This document shows positions 43,476 to 54,993 of a stretch of 64,000 nucleotides of DNA, piece by piece. Source of the DNA: Endomychus coccineus. Lineage: Eukaryota > Arthropoda > Insecta > Coleoptera > Endomychidae. The stretch spans positions 28,872,297-28,936,296 of the forward strand of contig OY294068.1 in assembly GCA_958510875.1 (NCBI GenBank), given 5' to 3'. The position numbers and the translations under genes were made by a program. The number at the start of each line of letters is the position of its first letter. Position 1 is the stretch's first letter. The notes beneath the pieces were generated by a model. The model was not told where the DNA came from, made no database searches, and was given only the letters and a program-made list of their open reading frames with translations.

Positions 43476-45858
43476 ATGATTTTTAGTGTAAGTATTAACC
43501 ATCAATTCATAAATAGTGGCGAATATTTGCAAACCATTTCAGAAATGAAACGCTTGTTTTTCTTGGAATAACTCCTCATACATTGGTATTTATGATTATA
43601 TTCAATTCACAACATGCTAGTAACATTACAGTTATATTTCATTCATAGTTCATTATGGCTCACTTCGGGCTCTTCTTGAGGTCAATGACTTAGCTGGATG
43701 AGGTTTTGGTTCAGATCTTCTGGCAGAATATGTGGCTAACAATGACCCTCTATAGTTTAAGGAGGCCATCATAAATAAATGAATCAAAAGGGAGCGAACG
43801 GTTCCAGAGCACATAGATCCCTTGATTGGGTCCATTGTACGTTTCTTGATACAAGAATCAGTCCAGCAGGCCTAAGACAGTGCCGAAAGTTAGAATTCAG
43901 CATGGACTCTTATGGCTTCGGGAGACATGTATGCGCTTCCGAGATATTGTAACGTTCGTTCGGGCTGAAATGTTCAAGTCTGGACTCACCATAAAACAAG
44001 CCAGTGCTGGACATTCCACTAAGATATAAGAGGCAGTTTCGTCATAACCTAGGTCATCAATAATGCCCATTAAATGTAGATGTCTCTTCAGATGAGAGTG
44101 TCTTCGAGGGGAGTCCTATCATCAGTGTTAGGCCTCATCTGTTCATAGAACTACGGTCGGTCAGTTTATCGACCATTGCGTTTCCTTTCATTCCAGAGTG
44201 GGAGGGTTGAAGTTTGTTCCTTCGGGCTAATTCAACTAGAGTCTTCCTGCATTCGAAAATAAGCCTAGAAGTTAATCTATGGGAGCTCAGGGCCTCTCAG
44301 CTGTAAGTGCAGCCATGGTCTACACGAACATCTCCGATCTCATTCTTCCTCCCAACCTCCAGATGCTTCACATACAAACATGTTTTCTGTGAACCATCGC
44401 CCGTTCCATCATCCTCGGAACATAGTTGAATGGAGCGTTTTCCGCTAATCCAAGTCTTTGTATATGGTTATTTGAATGGCAGTGTCATGTTTATATAGAC
44501 CGATTAGAGTACGGAGATTCAACCTAATTTGCTCTGAATTTAGAAGTATTATAGTTTTTGTTTTTGAAGTGTTTTTAATAAACGCTTCAGAGTGGGCTAC
44601 GCCTGACAGTACTGAAGTATTCTTTTTTCAGTTCAGGATAATATAGCTTAGTTTAGCCGTGCTTGCAATTGAATACACCAAGCACTGGCTTTGGTCCGAT
44701 TTGCAAGTGCACCCTCCCTAGCCAGAGATTTTGCTGCTTCATTTCCATCAATGCGCAAATGGCCGCGTATCCAGTTGAGAGTCACTTTGTTCTTGTTGCC
44801 TAGGCATGCTAGACCTTTTGGCAGTTCCATACCGTTCTTGAATTGCTACGGTAGGAGCCGTTTGGTCATCGTACTTCTCTTTCCTACTGACTCCAATTAT
44901 GACAGTGCCACATTCAAAAATTACATAATCAAATTGATATGATATTCAAATACCACGGATCTAGTAGGCTTCTTACTTTCTGAAATGCATATAGTTATCA
45001 TTGTACACATGAATACTAATATATCATTTTTGAACATTCCAGAGTTTAGCCGTAGTCATGGTATTGGCTATCCATGCGGCACAGGCAGGCTTCAGCAGTT
45101 ATGGTGGAGTTTCAGGTGGGCACGATCAAGGAGGACATGATTTTGGTGGCAGTTCTGGTGGACATGATTTAGGAGGCGGTGGAGGTGGTACTAGTGGTAG
45201 TGGTGGTCACTACGACCTCGGTAGTTCAGGTGCCGGCGGAGACGGCGGTTACGCACTTGGTGGAGGCGGAAACGGCGGTTACGCGCACGGTGGAGGCGGA
45301 GACGGCGGTTACGCACAAGGTGGAGGCGGAGATGGCAATTACGCACACGGTGGAGGCGGAGACGGAGGTTACGCACTAGGTGGAGGCGGAGATGGCGGTT
45401 GGGGACAAGGCGGTGGCGGTTTTGGTGGAAATGACGTCAGCGTGGAACATCACAATATACCAACTCATACCATCGAACACACTAAGCCGGTGCACATTCC
45501 AGTTGTCAAGAAAATAGGAATTCCCGTACCCCATCCCGTTGGAATTCCAGTACCACAAATTATCAAAGTACCAGTGCCTCAGCCTTACGCAGTTCATATC
45601 CCAGTTCCACAACCAATAGCAGTTCCAATTTACAAGTTGGTACCTCAAGAGATCGAAAAGAAAGTCCCAATTACTGTAGAGAAATTGGTTCCAGTTTATG
45701 TAGAAAAACCGTACAAGATAACAATTGAGAAGCATCATCCTGTAGAAGTTGCCAAACCTTATCCAGTCTATGTTCCTGTATACAAGCATGTCTATCATCA
45801 CGTTTCAAAACATGGTGGTCATGGTGGTCATGGGGGTGGTCACGGAGGTTGGCACTAA
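43476..45858 (+). CDS. Secreted glycine-rich, Val/Pro-rich cuticle-type protein 1
   Basis: Exon 1 codes ATG ATT TTT AGT (43476-43487) with donor GTAAGT. The acceptor TTCCAG ends at 45042 and exon 2 runs 45043-45858, phase 0. The 275-residue product has signal peptide MIFSSLAVVMVLAIHAAQA (1-19). A Gly-rich region (about 20-138) includes six 10-residue repeats of GGYAxGGGGD type (71-130). A Val/Pro/Ile-rich region (about 140-258) has PVPQPYAVHIPVPQP and VPVYKHVYHH wording, and the C-terminus is GGHGGHGGGHGGWH. A four-codon first exon is usual for insect cuticular protein genes. No RR consensus is visible, so it belongs to a low-complexity group, and function in cuticle is inferred. The 1555-bp intron carries non-LTR fragments. 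ATG at 45058 in exon 2 is internal, not the start. Confidence 0.88.
43785..44480 (-). pseudogene. Family E non-LTR fragment in intron of gene 1
   Basis: Minus-strand text parallels the copies at 30680 and 39355: a start like GGACCCAATCAAGGGATC near the 3' end, the GTCCAGCACTGGC block around 44000, and the knuckle region around 44040. It is more decayed than the others, with no frame longer than about 60 codons. It is absent from the intron of gene 2. Confidence 0.75.
44640..44850 (-). pseudogene. RNase H fragment of another non-LTR element
   Basis: The minus frame 44648-44830 is VTLNWIRGHLRIDGNEAAKS followed by LAREGALAN. It is the third RNase H motif (W.GH...GNE.A..LAR.G) with PGH changed to RGH. 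The wording differs from family E, so this is a separate insertion, also in the intron of gene 1. Confidence 0.8.
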
Positions 45859-45922
45859 GACGTGATATTTTACTAACTTTGTTATACTGAACTGATAGAT
45901 TTGTTATTGTTATTATTTATGT

Positions 45923-45928
45923 AATAAA
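45923..45928 (+). terminator. Poly(A) signal of gene 1
   Basis: AATAAA, 65 bp after the stop, in a T-rich 3' UTR that is alike in gene 2. Confidence 0.8.
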
Positions 45929-45959
45929 CTTATTTTCCTAGTACTGAGTTGCCTGTATT

Positions 45960-46569
45960 TAACTACCTCATAGTTCTAAAAATATTTTGCACAGCAGTTA
46001 GTCCTGCTTGGTCTTCCAATTGCATGACAAACTGGAAAACTAATGTTCGATGTTGAGTTAAGTTTTTTTCTAAATGGAAATTCATGTCTGATGATATTTT
46101 CATATATGAAGGCTAAAGGTTCACAAAATTTGGACAACTTGGACTATACGATTAATTCATATCCAAATATTTACCTGAATGAGTAACATACATTGTAAAA
46201 AAAATTAAATATAAAATAAACAAAATTTTTCCAAACTATCAACAATTATTGGACGAAAGGGGCTAAGTCATAATCGAAGACGTTAAAAAAATATATTTTT
46301 GGATTGATATTCTAAGTCTGAGGTTGTCAAAATATAATTTTCATTCATCGCCGCAGAAATTCTTCAAATCTTGTAGAATTTTCTGGATGTGATTAGCATC
46401 AGAACTAAACATATTTTTTTGATTATTATTTATTTTGTAGAATTAAAATCACAGCTGACTTCCATGTTCCAGTATATGAAATGCGGTAATATATAAGTCT
46501 AGAATGATATTTGCGAATTTCCAGTTCTCGAATTGGGCGAGAAGTAAAAGGTCATTTCTTAGCATATTC
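45960..46569. other. No recognised gene
   Basis: AT-rich intergenic sequence without motifs. Confidence 0.4.
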
Positions 46570-46880
46570 TAATTAAATATTAAGAAAAATTGACCATGCT
46601 CGAAAATGGGACTGCTCGATTACCACAACATCAAACGGCGACGGCTTCGTAAGAGCAGTTTCAAAACTTTCGACCCAGTCGGAAGCAATTTTAACTCGGT
46701 GCTTAGAATTCACTAAGCCCTTATTTTTATCTGGCTTCATGTAGGAATGTCGGGAAAGTAACTCTGACGTAATCTAGTCTATTCTCATTGGGGACAACAT
46801 TATACAGAAAGCGAAACATTGTGTAGTTTTTATTCTGGTCACCACATGAGTCACAAAAAATTTCAAGTACCCTTATTTTC
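46570..46880 (-). pseudogene. Transposase-like fragment with CGDQNKN and HSYM motifs
   Basis: On the minus strand the first part is CDSCGDQNKNYTMFRFLYNV, then a VRVTFP block. A one-base frame slip follows, then RHSYMKPDKNKGLV, SDWVESFETA and VVIEQSHFRAW. A D/C-GGQNKN motif followed by GHS(Y/F)...D is shared by a large group of uncharacterised insect repeat proteins that I take to be DDE-type transposases. The family name is uncertain. It is broken by the frame slip and has no start or end. Confidence 0.55.
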
Positions 46881-46984
46881 ATATCCAGAAAATTCTACAA
46901 AAAGTCATGGAGCATAAAACATACATCGCTGCTTTCCTTCTTACCAATAATTTCATTTTTTAATTTTTTACATGTGAACATACT

Positions 46985-47545
46985 TAATGTTCATACTTTG
47001 ATATTAAGAAGGGCTCAGTGTTCTGATTTTTTAGTTTCTTCCATTAGAAAGTCGATGGGGTCAGACGGAATTGCACCTGCCATTCTCATGGAATGTACAC
47101 CAGCTTCCTGCAAGTTGTTCACCTTTTCATACAAACTTGGTGTGTTTCCTTCCAACTGAAAGATAGCTGGAGTCCAACCAATTCCAGAAAAAGGGAAGAA
47201 GATGCTTCCTAATAATTATAGACCTATTGCACTATTATCTGTGATCTCTAAAGTGATGGAGAAAGTAATCAACATCGAGCTCATCATGGTGAATCTCTAA
47301 CTGTAGGATTGAATATTTCCAAAGCATTTGACCGAGACTGGCACCAAAGCCTTCTTGGGAAACCTCCGTCATATGGTTTGCCACCTCAACTTATCGTTTA
47401 CTATTGAGTTTTCTCACAGATAGGTTACTCCATGTGGTGGATAATGGAATATCCTCCGATTCGATGACTAGTATTCCAACTTAGTTTCTACTTCATATAA
47501 GCGATCTGGTGGATGTGACCACCTGTCTCATCCACAGCTTTGCAG
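46985..47545 (+). pseudogene. Family A non-LTR RT fragment (plus)
   Basis: The plus strand reads SSIRKSMGSDGIAPAILMEC, a CKLFTFSYKLGVFPSN block and stop. It then continues PNNYRPIALLSVISKVMEKV, a shortened palm with TETGTKAFLGNLRHM, and ends at a SHPQLCR-ADN point where the FADD box should start. It is broken off there and followed by an AAT run. It corresponds to the RT segment of 11455-12740. Confidence 0.82.
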
Positions 47546-48200
47546 ATAATAATAATAATAATGTTTGATCTGTAAATATCGATATACAGTATATAAGGCA
47601 ATCTTTATAATGGAGATAAGACGTTTCTTACAGACAAACATGGGGAATCCCCCTAAAACCGAAGTTGTTCGTGGGTACTCTTTCTGCTAAGACATAATAT
47701 GCACATATATATATTTTTGTCTATTTGTATGCTAGTACGTTATACAAGTAATAAACATATTCAATTAGGCGCTTAAAAACTAACTTATTAACTAATCTAA
47801 CCCAATCATATAAAGTTATAAAGTATGATGGTAGAAAATGAGTAGACAATATAGTATTATGCTTTGATTATTCGCTATCATTTGTGATTATATTATGAAC
47901 AATATGCCTATTCAGGTCCTTTTGAAAATTCTTTTCACAATGCTTATATTATTTATTTGTATATTTCAGGTAGGAAGTTGAATATTCTACTGCTGAGGTA
48001 ATTGTATGTGTGTTGTCCAATGTTTTTTTTTTGTTCCGGTGACTTAGATTTATTTCGGGTGTTATAGTTATATTCGAGATTTCGAGGCATTTTTTATTTT
48101 TGTAAATAAATAATATAATGTAATGTCTTACATCGAGTACTAGTGAATCCCTGAAAATAGAGTTTGATGGATAATCTTTTTTTTGTAGTACATTATTCTG
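47546..48200. other. No recognised gene
   Basis: A short (AAT)n run (about 47545-47563) leads into AT-rich sequence with no frame of note. Confidence 0.45.
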
Positions 48201-48970
48201 AGTATTTTGTTTGCAATACTACCATTTTTTTCAAGTGAGTGTCCAGTAAGCCACCCCAACTTAGAATGGTTTATTGAAGGAGAGATTGTACTAATGCGTG
48301 GTATATCGGTTTAAGGTGAGTTGTATCGAGGATTGATCTTAGATGTTTGAATTAATATAACATATACCTGAGAGTTTTCCAAACGTTGCTAACATGTATA
48401 TCCCATCTAAGGTGGGGATCTATCGTTATACCTAGATACTTGGTGTGGCTTTCTCTGGTAATTTTCATGATTTTCCCGTGATTGTTAATCTTCAATTCAT
48501 CAAATTTCAGATACTGGTTTCCGTAGCTTGCGAATGGCAAGAAGTGCGTTTTCTCGAAGTTGATTGTTAGTGATTTGTGATAAAACCAGTCTTTAAGTAT
48601 GTTAATTTGATCCTATACTTTTAATTTCAGGTCTTCCCAGTTTTCGGCTGCAAAGAGTATGGCCGTGTCATCAACAAAGGTAATGATAGAACGTCATGGT
48701 GAGTAAGCTGTTTATATATAAGGAAAATAGCAGAGGGCCAATTATAATGCCCTATGGTATGCCAAAACTAATTTCTGCTTCTGTGCTGAGAACATTATTG
48801 ATTTGTACAGTCTGCTTTCTGCAGTCAGGTAGTTTTTGGATAGCTTTTGGGAATTACCTCTTAAACCTGAGCAACTTAGTGCCTCCAATAACTGGATGTG
48901 GTCAACAGCCTTCGCTAGGTCTAGGAATACACATATTTCTGGCAGCCTATTGTCTATATATTTATATCTA
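48200..48970 (-). pseudogene. Non-LTR reverse transcriptase fragment, family C
   Basis: Minus-strand order: CVFLDLAKAVDHIQLLEALS (first catalytic Asp), LRGNSQKLSKNYL, then GIP-stop-GIIIGPLLFSLYINSLL (Gln of GIPQG turned into a stop). After a frame slip comes ITFVDDTAILFAAENWEDL (catalytic FVDD), then FDELKINNHGKIM and HTKYLGITIDPHLRWDIHV. The tail near 48290-48200 is YHALVQSLLQ and GGLLDTHLKK. It is a nearly full palm and thumb with several lesions. The plus-strand frames here are shadows. Confidence 0.88.
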
Positions 48971-48971
48971 A

Positions 48972-49669
48972 ATGATGGTACAATTTATACCTGTTTCCAT
49001 CTAGAGCCTCTTATAACATCCAATGAAGCCAGAGGAGCGAGATAGAGACAGGTTTGACGCAATCAATGGAGATCTGGCAATGATTTTGGAATGCGGATTT
49101 AATAATCTAGTAGAGTTTACTGCAGCAAAACTCGAGGTTGCCCCATCTCCAGGAAGGCGGATCACACAATCACTAATATGATGATGTCAAGTACAACTAT
49201 TCCTATGAAGTCTTCCATGCATGTTTGGAGTTTGGCTTCCAAACATACGCTGAATCTCTTGGATTCTATCCAGAAGAGAGCTATTCGTCTGATTTGCGAG
49301 TTCATTGACGTCTCTAGCAAATCGTAGAAATGTGGGAAATCTCTCCCTTTTCTATAGATATTCCCATGGTCGATGTTCTTCAGAAATCTGGTCTGTTGTT
49401 CCCCCAGGAGAGATTCCAAATAGGCGGACTAGAAGAGCTAGTCACCCCTTCATTGTCAAGCTCGAGACCTGTCGATCTTCTTCCTACCAGAGTTCATTTA
49501 TCTATCGAACAGCGAATTTTTGTGGAACTCTTCACCTAGTGAGGTATTTCCCTGTAACCTCTAACCTTTCCTAAGGGAAATTCGAATGCCTATCTCCTCT
49601 ATCAATAGTCCACACCTGACTCACACGATGTTCTTCGAACATTATAGGTTTTCTCTCACGTAGTCAAAG
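48972..49669 (+). pseudogene. Family A non-LTR 3' portion (plus)
   Basis: The plus strand reads NDGTIYTCFHLEPLITSNEA (just after the catalytic box), then FDAINGDLAMILECGFNNLV. After frame breaks come NVGNLSLFYRYSHGRCSSEI, PPGEIPNRRTRRASHPFIV and a YRTANFCGTLHL block. It ends with the palindrome ATGTTCTTCGAACAT and the terminus CACGTAGTCAAA (49658-49669). It abuts family C in opposite orientation. Confidence 0.85.
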
Positions 49670-49724
49670 TTTTAAGACAATATGGTAGAGTTTATTTAGA
49701 TTCAATCATGATTTCCGCAATTTC

Positions 49725-50125
49725 TGCACTCCAATGAAGGTATGATTATAGCGTTTGATTAATATATAGTACATTGTTATTGAAAATCGTAAATTCTTCA
49801 AACTTCAGTTATTATGTTTCATTGAATTATGAAAATTATAATATTTCAATTCAAACCAAACCGGAAATGCCCATAGTCGGGAATGATATACCATTATTCC
49901 AAGTCTAGAATTAAACAAGTTAATAAAAATGTGAATAAACTGTTACCATTTCTGAATGTTTTAAATTATCTGAGAGATGCATATTTTCAATTTATTACTA
50001 GATTAGAGAAAACCTTTCACTAAAACGTTAGCCCCTCCTTGGTATTACTATAAAAGGACGAGACTCTCAGTTCTTCATTAGTTACATTCTATCATTATTG
50101 TGATCGCAACAACAAGTACAGCATT
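49725..50125 (+). promoter_or_regulatory. Promoter of cuticle-type gene 2
   Basis: TATAAAAG lies at 50049-50056, with the same CCCCTCCTTGGTATTAC upstream and TTCATTAGTT downstream as in gene 1. Similarity to 43090-43475 covers the whole block. Confidence 0.8.
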
Positions 50126-53100
50126 ATGATATTCAGTGTAAGTATTAACCATCAGTTCATAAATAGTGGCGAATATTTGCAAAGCGTTTCAGCACTGAAA
50201 CGGCGGTTTTTCTTGAAATAACTGCTTAAAAATTGGTTACCATGATTATATACAATTAGCAAAATTGTTCTAGTAACGTACTGTATACTTCATTCACGTG
50301 TAACAACCAGCTATTAATTTAGAGGCATACTTGAAAAAAAACGTTGTCTTGATCGAAAGTTGGAACTTTCTGTTCATATTAACTGCAATTATAGTGGACT
50401 AATTCAATCATTACTCGGATTTTATTTCGCTTCTCTATTTCCAATATCACTTACAAGTCGAGTTTTTTACTTTTATTGAACCTAACCCTAATTCATAAAT
50501 AGTCAAAAAAATTGGAAGCTTTACTTACTAACCGGTAGAGTTTTTTGTCCATTAATGCCTTTATGTCTTACCTATATAAAATTAATAAATTGATAATGAT
50601 CTCATTATGATATATAACTCATAGTTGGAATAAGAATAATTTCTATTCACAGTTCCATATATTTTGATTTTACAATATCATTATTGTCACTAGGTAGAGT
50701 AAGATTGCTTCCATTATTGTGGACTACCGAAATTTTTGCTTAAATTATTTCCTTTTGAACATAAGCAGTCAATTTTACGTTCCTAAATATAACCGTATCT
50801 TGTTCATAAGAACTTCGTTCTATCAGCCAATTGGCAATGTTAGCAATTAGATAAATTTATCGAATAGCCAACATTATATCTAAGTAGACCAAAGTACTGA
50901 ATTTGATTGAAAACTAAGCAATTATCTAGTAGAAGCTGAATTTGGATCACTGTACTTGTTTCTCTAATCGAATCCTAACAACTATGCTCATTTTTTTATA
51001 GCCAACTAATTGCGATGAAGTTCGCGGTCATTACACCCTTCTCCTTGTAATCTGATTAATATTGTCTATAAGAAAGCTCTGCAAGCGTTCAAATCGAAAG
51101 ATCATTCTACAAATAATAAGTTCCAGATGGAATGAAACCGGACACCTTTTTCATCACCGTAACATTGAAAGTAAAATTAATTTCTTCTGTCAATGGTGTA
51201 GTTAACTTTATTGCAAATGAAATTAAATCCGTGGAAACAATAATTGATGTGAATTGTTCCGCCATTTCTATAATGCGAAATTTGATGGAAACGGATTCCC
51301 CCAAGGAAATTTGAAATTTTATTTCCTACTCTATGAAACAAGAAGATGGCCTTGGGAGAATATTGATATCCTTTGGAATATGTTAGCATATCTATAATAT
51401 CAAAATCATGTATTCGTAGATTCATTATAATTGTGATATAAATGTACAACTACAATTTATTTCATATCGAATTTCCAATCTTTAAAGCACTTAATTCAAG
51501 TATTTGAAATCGTAAACGTTAGTTAAGATCTCAATTAAATTCCCTCTAGAATAAACAAATTGCTTGCATCCATGTAACATATAAATTTAGATCCTTGTCA
51601 TTGAGAATCAGATAAGTTGGATTAAGAAGAAATATTCCACATTATTTTGTTCGTTGAACTACTTGAATGAGGAATGAAATGGTGCGCTGCATGAATTTAA
51701 TGAAATTGTATATTTTTCCTAAGCAATTAGTTACACTTCAAGGACATCAACTTGGTTTCGAATTTTGAGAACAGCCGAGTATCGAGTAAAATGACGTTAT
51801 CTAATTGTCTTGTGAAGGATTCAGTTATTGCATCCATCATTATCGAAATGTTCAAACAGAAAATATGAAAAGATATTCATTGTAGAGCTAAAAATATCTC
51901 AATACATATACAGCGATGACGTAAACGTTCTTACTACAATGCATTATATGTTATTGTATAGAAGCTGAGCCTTTTTGCGTTAAGTATGAGTCAGGAAAAT
52001 TCACAAAATTCAGAAAATTTTCCTGAGAACGGGGACCACCTCTTCATTTACTATTTTACTTTTTTGATATTCGGTTTCAGCACGGTATTTGATGCATTTT
52101 ATCAAATTGACAATCTATTGGTAATTGGTACAAATCCAATACAAATTTCATATTATTCTATATATGACAGCTACATTCTATGAGATTTGTAAACCTTGTT
52201 TACTAGAGATCAATAACAACAATCTACTTTCCAATAGAAAAGTAAAAGTGCTCTGCAGAGGAAAGCATCAAGTTAATTTGTACCAAGTGACATCCCATCG
52301 AGCATTGATGTACGGAAGCGAGAGGCATTTATAATTGAGATAATCTCGTTGACCTTAGCTAGAGCAAATTTCTTTTTGCAACTATTCCACTCGTTAACTA
52401 TACACTCATATATAAAGATTAGTAGAAGAATTCCGTAAATGTATAAAGTCTGAAATTGAATATATAATCTCTTTTCATGTCAATGTGGTCAATTAATTTT
52501 CAGACAAAATTGATTGATGTTCAGAATGCAATAATTCTAAATTTTCCACATAAATATTCACCAATAATATTAAATTAACACAGTGGCGTTCTAATGAAAG
52601 GGGCAATCACAACAACCCACTGAATTATTGGGTACTGGTACTGCATTTCAGCTTATATTTTTTTATTCTTTGACTACACGAAAAAGAAACCTATAATGTT
52701 CGAAGAACGTCGTATGAGCCAGCAATGGAATGTAGGGAGAGGGCCTAGGCATTCGTATTTATCTTGAAGGTTTGGAGGTTAAAGGCATAGGGAAAGACCT
52801 TACTAGGTAAAGATGCTCGTCTAGTCCGCCTATCTGTAATCTCTCGTGGTGGAATAACAGACGAGATTTCTGATGAACATCGACCATGGAAATGTCTATA
52901 GAAATAGGATAGGTCTCCCATCTTTCTACGATGTTCTAGGGAGGTCAATGAACTCGTACGTGTGACATCATCAATCAAAAGAATAGCTCTCTTCTGGATA
53001 GAATCCAAGAGCTTCAGCCGAACTCCAAACATGTGAACAGTACTCCAGGATCGGTCGATTCTGTGCTTTGTAGATTATGAGGAGCTGCTGGGATGTAAAG

Positions 53101-54321
53101 TAGCTCTTGGAACGGAATAGGAAAGCAAGTTTTTGTGAAGCGGTTTTCGCAATGGACCTCACATGATCGTCCCATGAGGGGGTGCTGTTGGTGGTGATGC
53201 CGAGCATTGTTATGGAAGACCTCATAGGAATAGTTGTACCTGACATCATCATATTAGGGATTGTAGGATCCACCTTCCTGGAGAAGAGGCAAGCTTGAGT
53301 TTTGATTGCCTTAAACTCTACTAGATTAACAGATCTCCATTCCAAAATCTTTGCCAGATCTCCATCAATTGCGCCAGCCTGTAAATTATTTAGGACTTAC
53401 AATTTGTTGTACTTTTTTTATATATAAAAGAAAAGACCTGATCTTCAATCAACCAATTTGTTTGATTCTGATTCATGTTATTAAATGGAAATACATTCCA
53501 TCAAATTAAATACAATGCTTAAGTTCCATAAATCTGGTAGGCTATCTATTTACTGAAATGATTCTTCCCATTGCATGAAGGTATTATGGTACACGTGGAA
53601 ACTGATAAATTATTTTTGATTATTTCAGAGTTTAGCCTTTGTGACGATATTGGCTATCCATGCGGCACATGCAGGCTTCAGTAGTTATGGTGGAGGAGAT
53701 TCAGGAGGTGGGCACGATCAAGGAGGACATGATTTTGGTGGAAGTTCTGGTGGACATGATTTAGGAGGCGGTGGAGGGGGTAGTGGTGGCCACTACGACG
53801 CTGGTAGTTCAAGTGGCGGCGGAGACGGTGGTTACGGACACGGTGGAGGCGGAGATGGCGGTTGGGGACACGGCGGTGGCGGTTTTGGCGGAAATGATGT
53901 CAGCGTGGAACATCACAACATACCAACCCATACCATCGAACACACTAAACCGGTGCACATTCCAGTTGTCAAGAAAATAGGAATTCCCGTACCCCATCCC
54001 GTTGGTGTTCCAGTACCACAAGTTATCAAAGTACCAGTACCACAGCCTTACGCAGTTCATATCCCGGTTCCACAACCCATAGCAGTTCCAATTTACAAGT
54101 TGGTACCTCAAGAGATCGAAAAGAAAGTCCCAATTACTGTAGAGAAATTGGTTCCAGTTTATGTAGACAAACCGTACAAAATAATAATTGAAAAGCATCA
54201 TCCTGTAGAAGTTGCCAAACCTTATCCAGTCCATGTTCCTGTATACAAGCACGTCTATCATCACGTTCCAAAACATGGTGGTGATGGTGGTCATGGAGGT
54301 GGTCATGGAGGTTGGCACTGA
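50126..54321 (+). CDS. Secreted glycine-rich, Val/Pro-rich cuticle-type protein 2
   Basis: Exon 1 is ATG ATA TTC AGT (50126-50137) with donor GTAAGT. The acceptor TATTTCAG ends at 53628, and exon 2 is 53629-54321 with stop TGA. The 234-residue product has signal peptide MIFSSLAFVTILAIHAAHA. Its Gly-rich part is shorter than in protein 1, with two 10-residue units instead of six. The Val/Pro-rich region is almost the same, with VPVDKPYK-type text, and the end is GGDGGHGGGHGGWH. It is a tandem paralogue in the same orientation and presumably in the same tissue, given the promoter identity. The 3491-bp intron contains a family A insertion (52669-53400). A long antisense frame over exon 2 is a by-product of codon pattern. 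Confidence 0.88.
50300..52660. other. Intron of gene 2, no recognised feature
   Basis: AT-rich. Overlapping small frames near 51107-51314 on both strands read like protein (VSIKFRIIEMAEQFTSIIVS on minus) but match no family I know. The frame 51986-52183 is motif-free. Confidence 0.4.
52669..53400 (-). pseudogene. Family A non-LTR 3' portion in intron of gene 2
   Basis: The best-preserved family A C-terminus. Frame 53345-52971 reads FKAIKTQACLFSRKVDP, SWDDHVRSIAKTASQKLAFL and YKAQNRPILEYCSHVW. Frame 53032-52745 continues LKLLDSIQKRAILLIDDV, SLEHRRKMGDLSYFYRHFHG and SSVIPPREITDRRTRRA, then a shortened VFPYAFNLQTF. The 3' terminus CGTGTAGTCAAA is at 52669-52680 (reverse complement) with an A-rich tail. 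Absent from the intron of gene 1. Confidence 0.88.
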
Positions 54322-54391
54322 GTCGTGATATTTTGCCTACTTTGTTATACTGAACTGATTGTTATTAAATTTGTATTGTTTTTATTTATAT

Positions 54392-54397
54392 AATAAA
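54392..54397 (+). terminator. Poly(A) signal of gene 2
   Basis: AATAAA, 71 bp after the stop codon, in a 3' UTR similar to gene 1. Confidence 0.8.
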
Positions 54398-54571
54398 TTT
54401 ATTTTCATAATACTGAGTTATCTATAGTAACTACCCCATCTGTCAACATTCCACTGCATTCTCTGGCATGAGAGCGAATTAAGCACCAAGAGTACTAAGT
54501 CCTCATTAGTCCCATTGCATCCTCTCCATGAGGGACACTCCTCTGGTATGCTTCTTCCTGTCCAGATACCC

Positions 54572-54790
54572 TAAAAATTGGTTCCAGTCTATGTGGACAA
54601 ACTGTACAAGATAATAATTGAGAGGCATCATCCTGTGGAAGTTGCTAAGCCTTATCCAGTCCATGTTCCTGTATACAAGCACATCTATCATCACATTTCA
54701 AAACATATGGCGGTCATGGTGGTCATGGGAGTGGTCACGGAGGTTGGCACTAACTTTGTTATACTGAACTGATAGATTTGTTATTGGAAT
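54572..54790 (+). pseudogene. 5'-truncated third copy of the cuticle-type gene
   Basis: It starts inside the Val/Pro region (LVPVYVDKLYKIIIERHHPV) and continues VPVYKHIYHHISKH. There an extra AT shifts the frame, so the Gly/His end is read out of frame as AVMVVMGVV and runs past the old stop. The old 3' UTR start (CTTTGTTATACTGAACTGAT) is retained, with about 15 bases missing before it. Text is closer to gene 2 (VDK) in places and to gene 1 (GATAGATTTG) in the UTR. It has no promoter or exon 1. Confidence 0.88.
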
Positions 54791-54947
54791 TTCATCCCAT
54801 CCTTGCTTCGGCACTTCGGAGGTGTTGTCTTTGAGAATAGTATTAAGGCTTTAACGTGATAATTGTTGTTCTTTCCTCGAAAGATCCGTTGGTGGAACCC
54901 TCTTGAGCCAGCTCATCTGCCTCATGATTGCCTTCTGTTAAGTAGTG

Positions 54948-54993
54948 TACACTACGTACTTCACACTACGTACTACGTACTTTACACTACGTG
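54948..54993. repeat. Short CACTACGTA tandem array
   Basis: Four CACTACGT-type units with TACTTCA or TACTTTA linkers. Simple tandem repeat. Confidence 0.7.

Noticed and set aside
45376..45801. 141-codon minus-strand ORF opposite exon 2 of gene 1
   Set aside because: It is the antisense of Val/Pro codons (rich in Trp, Asn, Tyr). The same pattern appears as a 169-codon antisense frame in gene 2 (53809-54318). It follows from codon composition, not from a gene.
51107..51314. Overlapping 60-65 codon frames in intron of gene 2
   Set aside because: They look protein-like on both strands but show no family motif and no splice context that I could support.
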